Shown piece after piece: positions 1-8,253 of a stretch of 64,000 bases of DNA. The notes under the pieces were generated by a model, which ran no database searches, had not been told where the DNA came from, and saw only the letters and a list, made by a program, of their open reading frames with translations. The position numbers and the translations under genes were made by a program. Position 1 is the stretch's first letter, and each line of letters starts with the position of its first letter. The DNA comes from SAR202 cluster bacterium bin87 (GTDB lineage: Bacteria > Chloroflexota > Dehalococcoidia > Lucifugimonadales > UBA3495): positions 53,914 through 117,913 of the forward strand of contig MPNC01000011.1 of NCBI GenBank assembly GCA_002238825.1. The letters are read 5' to 3'.

Positions 1-995
1 CCGGGGACCGGGCCGATGATGGGATTGCTGTCGGGGCTCAGAGGGCGGGAGCCGGCGAGTTGCTGCACCAGTTCGGCGCGCTCCAGGTCGGGGAAGACAT
101 CGATGGCGCGCTGTAGCAGTTCCAGGCGGGCGCTCTCGGTGGGCTGGCGGTCGAACTCCTCCCCGGCGAAGAGACTTCTCTGATCATAGTCCCGGCCGCC
201 GGTGCTGCCGACGCTGGTGAGGCCGTCCCGCCGGCTGATCATGTGGCCGCGCTTGGGCGAGCTGATCAGCACCGGGAGAGGCTCGCCCGGGTAGTTGAGC
301 AACAGCCGCTCTCCCTTCATTGGCCGGACCGGAACCGGGAAGCCCAGCCAGGGGGTGAAGGCCCGGCTCCAGGTGCCAGCGGCCACCACCACCGCGCCGC
401 AGTGCATGTCCCCGGACGCGGTCTTGACGCCGGTGATTGCTGATGCGTTGGCGATGAGGCCGGTTACCTCCCGGTGCAGGATTTCGGCGCCCTTGAGCTC
501 GGCGCCACGGGCCAGGGCCAGGTTGAAGCGGTAGCTGTCCAGCTGGGCCGACTCGTCCTCGTAAACAGCCCCGATGATGGAGGGCGAGAGGCGCGGTTCG
601 ATTGAGTGGACTTCCCCGGCGTCGATCCAGCGCATCTTGACGTGCGGCTGCTGCCAGACCATCAACTCTTTGATCAGGTCGGCCTCGTCGTCGTCCAGTG
701 CCAACCGGAGCGACGGGCGTCGCTGGTAGAGCAGGTCCATGCCGGTGGCCGCCTCGAGCTCGGGGACGATCTGCGGGAACTCGGCGTAGGAGGCCCGGGC
801 CAGCTCGAAGGACGCACCGGGGGAGAACTCGGCGCCCAGCAGGCTGAGAGAGCCCGTGGCGTGAGCCGATGCTCCGCTGCCGATGGCTTCGCGCTCCAGG
901 AGGGTCACCCTGACGCCTTCCCTTGCCAGGTAGTAGGCGACCGAGCAGCCGACCACGCCGGCGCCGATGACGATTACGTCCGCAGTTTCAGGCAA
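1..995 (-). CDS. FAD-dependent oxidoreductase (DAO/GlpO-type), C-terminus outside window
   Basis: The minus-strand frame opens with TTG at 995-993, preceded by an AAAGGAG ribosome site about 7 nt upstream, and stays open to the window edge, so the C-terminus is missing. The N-terminus contains a dinucleotide-binding motif (VIVIGAGVVGCSVAYYLA, residues 7-24) followed by an acidic strand end (LLERE), the usual FAD ADP-ribose site of the D-amino-acid oxidase/sarcosine oxidase fold. Further on it reads VVVAAGTWS, typical of the substrate/FAD domain of this family, and near the edge NPIIGPVP. It probably oxidises an amine or amino/hydroxy acid; the substrate cannot be told. The start is chosen on the TTG plus strong ribosome site. 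Confidence 0.85.
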   Translation of the reverse strand, partial: MPETADVIVIGAGVVGCSVAYYLAREGVRVTLLEREAIGSGASAHATGSLSLLGAEFSPGASFELARASYAEFPQIVPELEAATGMDLLYQRRPSLRLALDDDEADLIKELMVWQQPHVKMRWIDAGEVHSIEPRLSPSIIGAVYEDESAQLDSYRFNLALARGAELKGAEILHREVTGLIANASAITGVKTASGDMHCGAVVVAAGTWSRAFTPWLGFPVPVRPMKGERLLLNYPGEPLPVLISSPKRGHMISRRDGLTSVGSTGGRDYDQRSLFAGEEFDRQPTESARLELLQRAIDVFPDLERAELVQQLAGSRPLSPDSNPIIGPVP

Positions 996-1039
996 TCTCT
1001 GGTACTCCTTTGAAGATGTTCGACAATATCGTTGCGGGC

Positions 1040-1177
1040 CTCATGCGTATCCAGCTTCACACGAGCTGTCATTGCGAGCGAAGCGCGGCAATCTCGCTGG
1101 GGCAAGGAACGCCTGCTGCGAGAACGAGATCGCCACGTCGCTGCGCTCCTCGCGATGACGAACTGGGTACGCGTGAG
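1040..1177. mobile_element. MITE-1 (138 bp, CTCAYGCG termini, shared CATTGCGAG core)
   Basis: Inverted ends CTCATGCGTATCCAG (left) and the complement of CTCACGCGTACCCAG (right) bound an inner inverted core: GTCATTGCGAGCGAAGCG on the left and GCGCTCCTCGCGATGAC on the right. The flanks 1030-1039 (CGTTGCGGGC) and 1178-1187 (CTTTGCGGGC) match at 9 of 10 bases, as expected for a target duplication. It has no coding capacity. It lies between the start of the FAD oxidoreductase and the hydrolase stop, filling most of a 340-bp gap. Confidence 0.75.
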
Positions 1178-1336
1178 CTTTGCGGGCTTCGAAAGTGTCG
1201 CGCTTCTCCCCATGATTTGCCGGACGCACTCCAAACCAGCTCCGCAGCAGAAATGAGCCGCCCCGCCGTTCCTGTCGGTCACCGGGCGAAGACAGGAGGG
1301 CGGCGGGGCGTCGACGGCTTCAGCGGTCTGGAGCCG

Positions 1337-2095
1337 TCAGGCCGGGGTGACCGCTGGCTGGTGGGCCTTCATGAAGCGACGGGCGTGCTCCACGACCTCG
1401 TCGATGTGCTCCTGGCTGTCCTTCCACGGATAGATGGTCATCTCGGAGTTCGGGGCCAGGTCAGCGACTTCCTTGGCGACCGCATACGGGTGCGCCGGCA
1501 CGTCCTCGGGCGCGACCAGGATCGGCGTCTGCAGGTTGCGCACGAAATCGCGGTCAACGGTGAACACGAAGTCCGCGCGGTTGGTGTACATGTTCGTTAA
1601 GAAGTCATGCACCATGTCCATGGTTATATCCGGACGCTTCTCGCAGAGGGGCGGCCCCCAGCCCGCGATGTTGTTCTGATAGAAGAGGTCCGGCAACTCG
1701 GGCCGGAACCCGCTGGGCTGCATGAACGCGACGGCAACGATGCGGTCCGAGGCCAGCCGGAGCAGGTTGTGCATCATCGGCCCGCCGATGCAGAACCCCA
1801 TGACCATGAACTCGCCGATGCCGAGAAAGTCCATCAGGCCAAGCTGGTCTTCGGAGTAAGCGTCCCAGGGACGGTCGATCTCCAGCGGGCCGGTGGACTG
1901 GCCCGGGGGCGCGTTGCGCAGGTCGGCCGCGATGACGCGGAAGTCGTTCTTGAAGGCCTCCATGGGGTTGAAGGGATGCGTCTGCAGGCCGGCCACGGTG
2001 GAGTTGAGCCCACCGCCCGGGACGATCAGCAGGGGAAATCCCGAACCGACCTCTTCGTAATAGATGCGGGTGTCGCCTCTTTCGTAGAACGGCAT
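1337..2095 (-). CDS. alpha/beta hydrolase with Cys at the nucleophile elbow
   Basis: 252 residues, full length for a single-domain alpha/beta hydrolase. It has an oxyanion-region PGGG at residues 26-29, the strand VIAADLRN at 54-61, and a nucleophile elbow GFCIGG at 100-105 with Cys102 where Ser is usual. A C-terminal His in SQEHIDEV (about residue 231) fits the catalytic triad. Cys nucleophiles are known in dienelactone hydrolases, so the enzyme may act on a lactone, ester or C-C bond; the substrate is unknown. A ribosome site GGAGG lies about 10 nt before ATG at 2095. It runs in the same direction as the upstream lipoprotein gene but across a 158-bp gap. Confidence 0.8.
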   Translation of the reverse strand: MPFYERGDTRIYYEEVGSGFPLLIVPGGGLNSTVAGLQTHPFNPMEAFKNDFRVIAADLRNAPPGQSTGPLEIDRPWDAYSEDQLGLMDFLGIGEFMVMGFCIGGPMMHNLLRLASDRIVAVAFMQPSGFRPELPDLFYQNNIAGWGPPLCEKRPDITMDMVHDFLTNMYTNRADFVFTVDRDFVRNLQTPILVAPEDVPAHPYAVAKEVADLAPNSEMTIYPWKDSQEHIDEVVEHARRFMKAHQPAVTPA

Positions 2096-2253
2096 GGCAG
2101 TGGTCCTCCGTGGGGGATGTGTGAATCTAACCGGACAAACCGTTAGCTTGGTGGTTCGAGATGACGGAACAACAGGTCAACCTGGCACGGCGCCAGTGAC
2201 TGCGCTCCAGCGGTTCGATGTGACGCTGAATCTATGCCAGGTTGCGCCGAAGG

Positions 2254-2829
2254 TCAATTCTGCACTTCGTCCTCCTGGAACCTGGTCCACTTGTCGAAAA
2301 CCGGGAACGGCCGGGGCAGCACTCCATGCGGGTCTTCGATGCGAAAGGAGATCTTTTCAGGATCCTGGACATTCCTGACCGCGATCGTAACGCCGGTTAC
2401 ATCGATGCAGTTTTCACACTCACTGGGGAGCGTTTGGCGAGTGCGTGGCGATATCGGAAAGAGCCTGACTTCCTGAGCGGTCGCCGTGCGGTCGACCCGG
2501 TAATCGTCCGCAATGATCTCCCATTCGTTGAGGGTGTGGCCACCCTCGGCATATTGGGCCCACAACGATAAGGGCCCGAAGAAGTCGAGGACTACACCCT
2601 TCCTGGGACTGCCATCAATGTGGGGATCGAATTGTCGGAACGAGCGGTCCGCCAGTTCGCCTTTGGCTCTCGCCACCTCATACTCGGTTGACAGGTTTAC
2701 GGAAGTCGAGCCGCCGCACGACACAGCCACCAACAACAGGAGACCGCACGCCGCGACTGCGCCGCGAGTCGTCAACACGATGATGCCGTCGTTTACCCGT
2801 CGCGTGAGCGACGACCACGCTGGTGTCAC
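2254..2829 (-). CDS. putative lipoprotein (intact copy)
   Basis: 191 residues starting at GTG 2829 with GGAGGTGA immediately upstream. A basic N-terminus (LTRR), a hydrophobic stretch AACGLLLLVAV and a lipobox-like SCGG around residue 38 predict an exported lipoprotein. The mature part holds STEYEVARAKGELADRS and FRQFD, two cysteines in ECENC, and no domain I recognise. The first 69 residues are duplicated, almost identical from residue 36 on, at 5736-5527, where they are fused to an amidase fragment. The 5' flank also keeps the tail of an SDR coding sequence (PRHDWR then stop), as in the second copy, so a short SDR-tail plus lipoprotein-head block exists twice. Function unknown. Confidence 0.7.
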   Translation of the reverse strand: MTPAWSSLTRRVNDGIIVLTTRGAVAACGLLLLVAVSCGGSTSVNLSTEYEVARAKGELADRSFRQFDPHIDGSPRKGVVLDFFGPLSLWAQYAEGGHTLNEWEIIADDYRVDRTATAQEVRLFPISPRTRQTLPSECENCIDVTGVTIAVRNVQDPEKISFRIEDPHGVLPRPFPVFDKWTRFQEDEVQN

Positions 2830-2842
2830 ATTTCACCTCCAA

Positions 2843-3337
2843 TCATGGCGTGGACACCCAACTCAGCAGGGGCAGCCCCCGACCTCGGAAACATACCGCG
2901 GCGAACAGGCCGTTGCGCCTCTGTCCCAGATCAGACCAGTCAATCATGATCGGGGTCAGCCCCCGCAGCTTGGCCGCCCGGCAGATGAGAGCTAGCAGCG
3001 CCGTCTGCAACGCCACGGTGTCAAAGCCGGTGTTGGACAGAAAGCGAAAGAGCCGCTTCTTACGCTGATGGTGGGAATAGGGCAGTTGAACCTGCCAGGC
3101 CCGCACCAACACCGAGATGGACAGCGAACGACGCTCCAGAATGGCCACGGTGAGTAATGCCAGGTTAGTGCGACGGGTCGCCCGCAGCTGAGGCAGAGCA
3201 TAGTCCAGAAACGTGGCGATGCGGTGATACCATGGCCTGGTCGACCTCCTCAGGCGGGAATGTGGCGGGTAACCCATTCCTTACCCGGAGAGGCCAACCT
3301 TTTTCAACCCTTTATCTCAAAGTGGGTACGCGTGAGG
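2843..3337 (-). mobile_element. IS4-family insertion sequence remnant (5' end plus transposase N-terminus)
   Basis: The minus frame 3277-2843 encodes about 144 residues of an IS4-type transposase N-terminus: YHRIATFLDYALPQLRA, a helical segment, KKRLFRFLSN, then IMIDWSDLGQRRNGLF with the first catalytic Asp and RGRGLPLLSW. The remaining 60-70 per cent, with the other catalytic residues, is lost where the lipoprotein/SDR-tail block begins at about 2840. Sixty bases upstream of the transposase frame, 3321-3337 reads on the minus strand as CTCACGCGTACCCAC, the same terminus as the MITEs at 1040, 16248 and 17811. This suggests the IS family is the transposase source for those MITEs. The terminus abuts the stop codon of the phosphatase gene. 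Confidence 0.7.
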
Positions 3338-5023
3338 TTACCTGGTTTGTTGCAGTAGCAGCAATTGGCCACCTTCCGCCAGACCGAGATCCACGGCGTC
3401 TCCGCCGTAAAGGTCGCCCTTGACGCTGTGGCCCTGCACGTTGAACAGCAGAGTAGTTCCGGTGGCGTCGGAGAAGAAGTCGGAGACATCTATTACGCCG
3501 CTGGATTCCCAGTCGCCGAGGTCGTCCGGGTCGGCGTCGTACGTGCCCACGGGCAGGCGGGCGAGCCGGTCCATTTCGGTCAGCCGGGACAGCTGGCTGG
3601 TATCCGGGTCAATCTGCCAGATGCTGGCTTCTCGGGAGCTGGTCTTGCCGAAATTGCCAGTGGAGCGGTCTTCCTGGATGTAGGCGAAACCGTCATTGGC
3701 CCACACCAGGTTGTCCGGGCTGCGCATACCGAAGTCCGGTCCTCCGGGGAACTGGCCGGCGCCGGCATCATCCCCGTCGTAGAGGATTTTCAGGTTGGCG
3801 GTCAGGTTGGCGGCGTCAGCGTCAACGATGTAGGTGGTTCCCCAGTCGTCGGAAGGATACGCGCTGCCCCGACCGGTGCTAGCGAAAACCACCTGATTGC
3901 CGTCGTCGGGATTGGTGGACAGGTCTTCGGGCCGGGAGAACTCGAAGTGCCTCACCCGATCGGCGAAACCGTCCTGGATGTCCTGGTCAGCGTAGCCGCT
4001 GGCGTCGTACCCGGTGGCATTGGCAAGGTGGGGCAGGTAAATCCTGAGTTCCCTGAACTGGCCCGTTGTGGTGGCGCCGGTGCCATTCCAGTCTTCGGGA
4101 GAGCCGTAACCGCGGTCGGACCTCCAGACGTAAACCTCGCCGTTGGCCAGGCCATTGCGCTCCAGGAATCCGGCGCCTTCCGACGTGTCTTTGTCGCCCA
4201 CGTAGAGCAGCAGAGGAGCGCCCTGCCGGTCGTCGCCGATGAGTATGGCGATTTTGTTGGGGTCGCCAGAGTCGATGAGCGCAACGCTTTCATAGCCGGC
4301 CCGGCCGGCGGCGGGCACAGCGTAGAGCGTGCGGTTGGCGATGTCCAGGGCGAAGAGCTGACCGCCGTTGGTTTCCTCTCCGGTGAAGAAGATGTCGTCT
4401 TCCAGCCCGTACTCGCCGGCGCGGCCCAGGTAGGCGGAGCACAGGCGGCGTAGGTCGTAGTCGGTGCCGGCGTCGTCCACGTCGCTGGCCGTCGCATCGG
4501 CGGTGGCCATCTCCGCGGTCACCGGGTTGCCGTGGCGGTCGATGATAGTGTGGTAGGCCAGACCGGCCTCTTTCACCGCCAGCGTTTCCGGGTCGATGAC
4601 GAAGCGCGAAACCCGCGCACCCCGCAACGTGGCCCCGGAGTTCAATGCGTAAATTTCACCGTAGCCGGGACGGAGCTCGTGGTTGGAGAGAACCACCATG
4701 TTGCCATCCTCATCGGCCAGGGCACCCATGCCGTCCAGTATGCCCGGAGGCCGGTAGCCTTCGGCGCCGCCGACGCGGCTCCCGATGTCGAACAGCACGG
4801 TAACGTCCCAACCGGAGTTGGTGCTTTGCATCATCGGCTCGGTGCCGATGTGGTTGTCGGCCTGCGCCGGATGCAGCAACTGCGTTCCGGCGATGCCTAG
4901 GGCGAGGATGCCCAACAGGCCAAAAAAAACGACGGGCAAAACCCGTCGTGAAAGGGAACTCTGTGCTCCAAGTGGTGCGAGCGGCATTTTCAGATGCCCC
5001 CGCATTTTGAAGAGTGCGGACAT
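3338..5023 (-). CDS. PhoX/DUF839-like phosphatase, membrane-anchored or secreted
   Basis: 561 residues with a strong AAAGGAGG ribosome site upstream of ATG 5023. A hydrophobic segment at residues 28-48 (VLPVVFFGLLGILALGIAG) acts as signal or anchor. The rest resembles the DUF839/PhoX beta-propeller phosphatases: VVLSNHELRPGYGEIY, FFTGEETNGGQLFALD, and PDNLVWANDGFAYIQEDRS are the usual landmark motifs. PhoX proteins are Ca/Fe-dependent extracytoplasmic phosphomonoesterases; whether this one is catalytic or only propeller-like cannot be decided without aligning metal ligands. The protein ends right at an IS terminus (3337), so a few C-terminal residues may have been altered by that insertion. 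No clear partner genes adjoin it. Confidence 0.7.
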   Translation of the reverse strand: MSALFKMRGHLKMPLAPLGAQSSLSRRVLPVVFFGLLGILALGIAGTQLLHPAQADNHIGTEPMMQSTNSGWDVTVLFDIGSRVGGAEGYRPPGILDGMGALADEDGNMVVLSNHELRPGYGEIYALNSGATLRGARVSRFVIDPETLAVKEAGLAYHTIIDRHGNPVTAEMATADATASDVDDAGTDYDLRRLCSAYLGRAGEYGLEDDIFFTGEETNGGQLFALDIANRTLYAVPAAGRAGYESVALIDSGDPNKIAILIGDDRQGAPLLLYVGDKDTSEGAGFLERNGLANGEVYVWRSDRGYGSPEDWNGTGATTTGQFRELRIYLPHLANATGYDASGYADQDIQDGFADRVRHFEFSRPEDLSTNPDDGNQVVFASTGRGSAYPSDDWGTTYIVDADAANLTANLKILYDGDDAGAGQFPGGPDFGMRSPDNLVWANDGFAYIQEDRSTGNFGKTSSREASIWQIDPDTSQLSRLTEMDRLARLPVGTYDADPDDLGDWESSGVIDVSDFFSDATGTTLLFNVQGHSVKGDLYGGDAVDLGLAEGGQLLLLQQTR

Positions 5024-5228
5024 AATCGGATCGCCTCCTTTCGGTCGTTGGCGTCGCTTTCCGGGCCGCCCCTCCCTGTGGGGAATGCCTGCTACATTTC
5101 AGGCAACCGTACCGGCCTCACTAAGGACGTCGGTAATATTTGATAGCACACAGTATGCCACAAGTCAATACCGAGTCGGTGTTTGCGGTATCGCCACGCT
5201 GGCATCGCTCTCCTGATTGTAGGCATCA

Positions 5229-5736
5229 TCAATAAACCACCTGCGCGTCTGCCAGCCAGGCCAGTTCATCATAGTTTATACCTAGTAATTCGCCGAGAAT
5301 ATATACGTTGTGCTGGCCCAGGAGGGGCGCCGGCGTCCAGGATGCGCGTGACGATGGTGGCGTCCACGTCCGGGACGTAGCCTTCCGGGACGCTGGTGCC
5401 GTTCATAATGGGAATACCGGCGACGCAGACGTTGGCCATCAAGGCCAACGTCTTGCCGGAGAGGATCCCTCCCTGAGGTCCGGCAATGTCGGAGCGCCAG
5501 TACCAGGCTCCCAGCGGGTTGTCTTCCGGGGGATCGAATTGGCGGAACGAGCGGTCCGCCAGCTCGCCTTTGGCTCTCGCGACTTCGTACTCGGTCGACA
5601 GGTTTACGGAAGTCGAGCCGCCGCACGACACAGCCACCAATGACAGGAGACCGCACGCGGCAATCGCGCCGCCGGTCTTCAATGGTGCGTTACCGCTGAT
5701 CGCGCGTCGCGTGAGCGACGACCACCCTGGTGTCAC
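5229..5736 (-). pseudogene. three-part mosaic: lipoprotein head, amidase slice, CoA-transferase tail
   Basis: GTG 5736 with GGAGGTGA starts a copy of the lipoprotein N-terminus (to QFDP, about residue 69). At about 5530 the sequence switches, in frame, to a slice of the neighbouring amidase (DNPLGAWYWRSDI to TIVTRILDAG), about 90 per cent identical to 7709-7906 by eye. The amidase catalytic Lys (LAIKDN) is changed to Met (LALMAN). At about 5330 it switches again, now +1 out of frame, to the end of a family III (CaiB/BaiF) CoA-transferase: APLLGQHNVYILGELLGINY to a TGA at 5231-5229. In the lipoprotein frame translation ends at 5269. No full CoA-transferase gene is visible here. Microhomology joins of this kind suggest illegitimate recombination. 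Probably non-functional. Confidence 0.8.
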
Positions 5737-5739
5737 ATT

Positions 5740-6570
5740 TCACCTCCAGTCATGGCGAGGTTTCCAACCCAGCATGCGCTGCGCCTTTACCGTGCTGATC
5801 ACGCTGGCGGTGCCCTGCAACCCGTCGCGTATCTCCACGCGGTCTCCGAAGTTGCGCTTTACCAGGTCGATGGTGGGCTCGGCAAACCGGCTGGAGGGCT
5901 GCGCGAGCATGAAGGCTTCGTACTCTTCGATGTCCGCATCCAGCGCGAGCACGTGCGCCTCGGCCACGTCCCGGGCGTCGGCGTAGGCCCACATGACCAG
6001 CGTCAGCGGCTCCTCCGGCGTGGGCGCCGGCCAGGGGAACTCTGCTTGCACTTCGGGCAGCGCGACGTTGGTGAAGCGGAGGCTGACCACCGTGGTGTCC
6101 GAGTTGCGCGCGATCATACGGCCGATGTCCTCGCCGACCTGCTTGGTCAGGCCGTAGGGCTCGAATGGCATCATGGGATGTTCCTCGTCCAGGGGCAGGT
6201 AAAGCGGCACGAAGGCGTTGCCGTCGTGGGCCCACCCCATGCCGAACGCGCTGGACGAGAACACCACGCGCCGCAGCCCCAACTCCGCCGCTGACATCAT
6301 GACGTTGAAGTCGGCTGCCACGTTGTTTTCGAAAATGACCCTGGGTTCGGCTCGCTGCGGCCCGGGGATGGCTCCCATGTGAATTACGCCTTCCGCGCCG
6401 TTGAGGATTTCTGCCACCGCCCCGGCGTTTCCGAGGTCGCAGCGCACGAACTCTGTCGGAAGGTCGTCGGCAGCCAGTTGGTCCGTTGCCAGGACTTCCC
6501 GGCCCTGGTCCACCAGCAGTTGCACGACGCGGCGTCCCAGCCTTCCGGCTGCTCCCGTTACTACTATCAT
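5740..6570 (-). CDS. NAD-dependent epimerase/dehydratase (extended SDR)
   Basis: 276 residues. The N-terminal Rossmann motif VTGAAGRLGRRV (residues 4-15), an active-site SSSAFG and the YGLTK pair (YxxxK) show an extended short-chain dehydrogenase, likely a sugar or uronate epimerase/dehydrogenase. It starts at ATG 6570 behind GGAGGCGAAG, 23 nt after the amidase stop, so the two are probably co-transcribed. Its stop TGA lies inside the GGAGGTGA ribosome site of the mosaic pseudogene, a tight coupling inherited from the ancestral arrangement. The C-terminal PRHDWR plus stop is also present as a relic upstream of the intact lipoprotein at 2829. Confidence 0.85.
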   Translation of the reverse strand: MIVVTGAAGRLGRRVVQLLVDQGREVLATDQLAADDLPTEFVRCDLGNAGAVAEILNGAEGVIHMGAIPGPQRAEPRVIFENNVAADFNVMMSAAELGLRRVVFSSSAFGMGWAHDGNAFVPLYLPLDEEHPMMPFEPYGLTKQVGEDIGRMIARNSDTTVVSLRFTNVALPEVQAEFPWPAPTPEEPLTLVMWAYADARDVAEAHVLALDADIEEYEAFMLAQPSSRFAEPTIDLVKRNFGDRVEIRDGLQGTASVISTVKAQRMLGWKPRHDWR

Positions 6571-6593
6571 CTTCGCCTCCGGCAGGCTCTGCT

Positions 6594-8099
6594 CTAATTG
6601 TTGCGGTCATACGCGTCGGCTGCCCGAAGGACCGTTGCGTCGTCTCCCGTGCGGCCGATCAGCATCATGCCGATGGGCAGGCCGTCGGATGTTCCACAGG
6701 GCACCGAGATGGCCGGATGTCCGGTCACGTCGAAGGGGCAGGTGTTGGGTATCATTTCCAGCGCGCGGTCGGTGTACTCCTGGCGGCTGCAATCGGCCGG
6801 TGGAATTACCGTGGCCTTCATGGGCAGGGTGGGCATCACCAGCAGGTCGTACTCGCTGAGCGCCTGGTCGTATGCGGCCGTGAGCGACCGGGCCAGGTTC
6901 TGGGCCTTGGCGTAGTAGCGGCCGTGGTACCGGTCCTGCATGTACTGCCCCATCAGCACTACCAGCTTGGTGGTTTCCGAAAGGTCGTCGGCCCGGGTCT
7001 GCCAGCCGCGGGCGTACACGTCCAGCAAACCGGTGGTGTAGTGGCCCTTCCAATTGGTGCCCATGCTGTTGCCGGCAACCATCAGCATGGTTGCCCCCTC
7101 CACGGCGATGGCCCGCCAGACATGGATGCCGTCGTGGTGCCACGGTATTGACACTCTGTCCACCTGCGCTCCCATACCGTCGAACGAGCGGGCCGCGTTT
7201 TCTACCGCTTGGTCCACATCCGCTTCCGATTCCGGCAGACCGAAGCCTTCTGACACGATGCCGATGCGCAAACCCGACACGTCTCCGGTCAGCGCCTGGG
7301 TGTAGGCCTGCCCGTTCAGACCGCCGCGCTGCCTGGGATCCAGGCCGTCGGGTCCGGCGATGGCCTCCAGCAGCAGGGCTACGTCGGCGGCGGTGCGCGC
7401 CATGGGCCCGGTGTGGTCCAGGGTCAACTCGATGGGAAAGACGCCGGTGTAGGGCACCAGTCCGTAGGTTGGCTTGAGCCCGTAGATGCCGCACCAGCTG
7501 GCCGGTATGCGGATCGAACCGCCCTGGTCGCCGCCGATGGCCATGTCCACCTCGCCCGAGGCTACCAGCGCCGCGCTGCCGCTGGACGAGCCGCCGGCGG
7601 TGCGTGCGTGGTCGTGAGGATTGCGGACCGGCCCGGTGTCCGAGGTGTGACTGCCGCCGGAGAAGCACAGGCTTTCGCAGACCGCCTTGCCTCTGATGGC
7701 TCCGCCGGCGTCCAGAATGCGCGTGACGATGGTGGCGTCCACGTCGGGAACGTAGCCCTCAAGCACACTGGTGCCATTCATCATGGGAACGCCGGCCACG
7801 CAGACGTTGTCCTTGATGGCCAACGTCTTGCCGGAGAGGATTCCTCCCTGGGGTCCCGAAATGTCGGAGCGCCAGTACCAGGCTCCCAGCGGGTTGTCTT
7901 CCGGCTGCGGTCGCGCTCCCGGGGAGCGCGGGTGTTTGACCGGCAGGCTCGGCGCGGTGAGCTGGTCCAACCGCGCGTACGAGTCGAGGATAGGCTGGCT
8001 CAGCTCGATGTAGGAATCGACGTCGGCCGGTGAGGGGTTCAGGTTGTAGGCGTCGGCGATGCGGAAAATCTCTTCGACAGTGGGTTGCCTTACCGCCAT
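6594..8099 (-). CDS. amidase signature family enzyme
   Basis: Start taken at ATG 8099 (MAVRQPTVEEI), which has GGAGGT 9 nt upstream; an open upstream extension to 8177 lacks a ribosome site. About 501 residues, normal for the family. The Ser-cisSer-Lys triad region is intact: Lys96 in GKTLAIKDNVCVAG, and ARTAGGSSSGSAALVASG followed by DQGGSIRIPASWCG. It hydrolyses an amide bond; candidates include aliphatic or aryl amides and acylated amino acids, and the substrate is not deducible. First gene of an amidase-SDR operon on the minus strand, divergent from the MNT-HEPN gene. A slice of a close relative was copied into the mosaic at 5330-5530. Confidence 0.9.
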   Translation of the reverse strand: MAVRQPTVEEIFRIADAYNLNPSPADVDSYIELSQPILDSYARLDQLTAPSLPVKHPRSPGARPQPEDNPLGAWYWRSDISGPQGGILSGKTLAIKDNVCVAGVPMMNGTSVLEGYVPDVDATIVTRILDAGGAIRGKAVCESLCFSGGSHTSDTGPVRNPHDHARTAGGSSSGSAALVASGEVDMAIGGDQGGSIRIPASWCGIYGLKPTYGLVPYTGVFPIELTLDHTGPMARTAADVALLLEAIAGPDGLDPRQRGGLNGQAYTQALTGDVSGLRIGIVSEGFGLPESEADVDQAVENAARSFDGMGAQVDRVSIPWHHDGIHVWRAIAVEGATMLMVAGNSMGTNWKGHYTTGLLDVYARGWQTRADDLSETTKLVVLMGQYMQDRYHGRYYAKAQNLARSLTAAYDQALSEYDLLVMPTLPMKATVIPPADCSRQEYTDRALEMIPNTCPFDVTGHPAISVPCGTSDGLPIGMMLIGRTGDDATVLRAADAYDRNN

Positions 8100-8253
8100 G
8101 TTGTAACCTCCGGTTTGGGTTGCACGACTTCCAGCGACTATACTACGCACTGGGAAATCTGACCCAAACACCGTCACCAGTTCAGCAAAACCTCCATCAA
8201 CCGCATGGAACGGAGCCAGGCGAGACTGACAGCACAGCCGGGAGACGAACCAG

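Noticed and set aside
3365..4453. Plus-strand open frame of 362 codons opposite the PhoX-like gene.
   Set aside because: Low-complexity Val/Gly/Ala shadow; the minus strand carries family motifs, a signal segment and a ribosome site.
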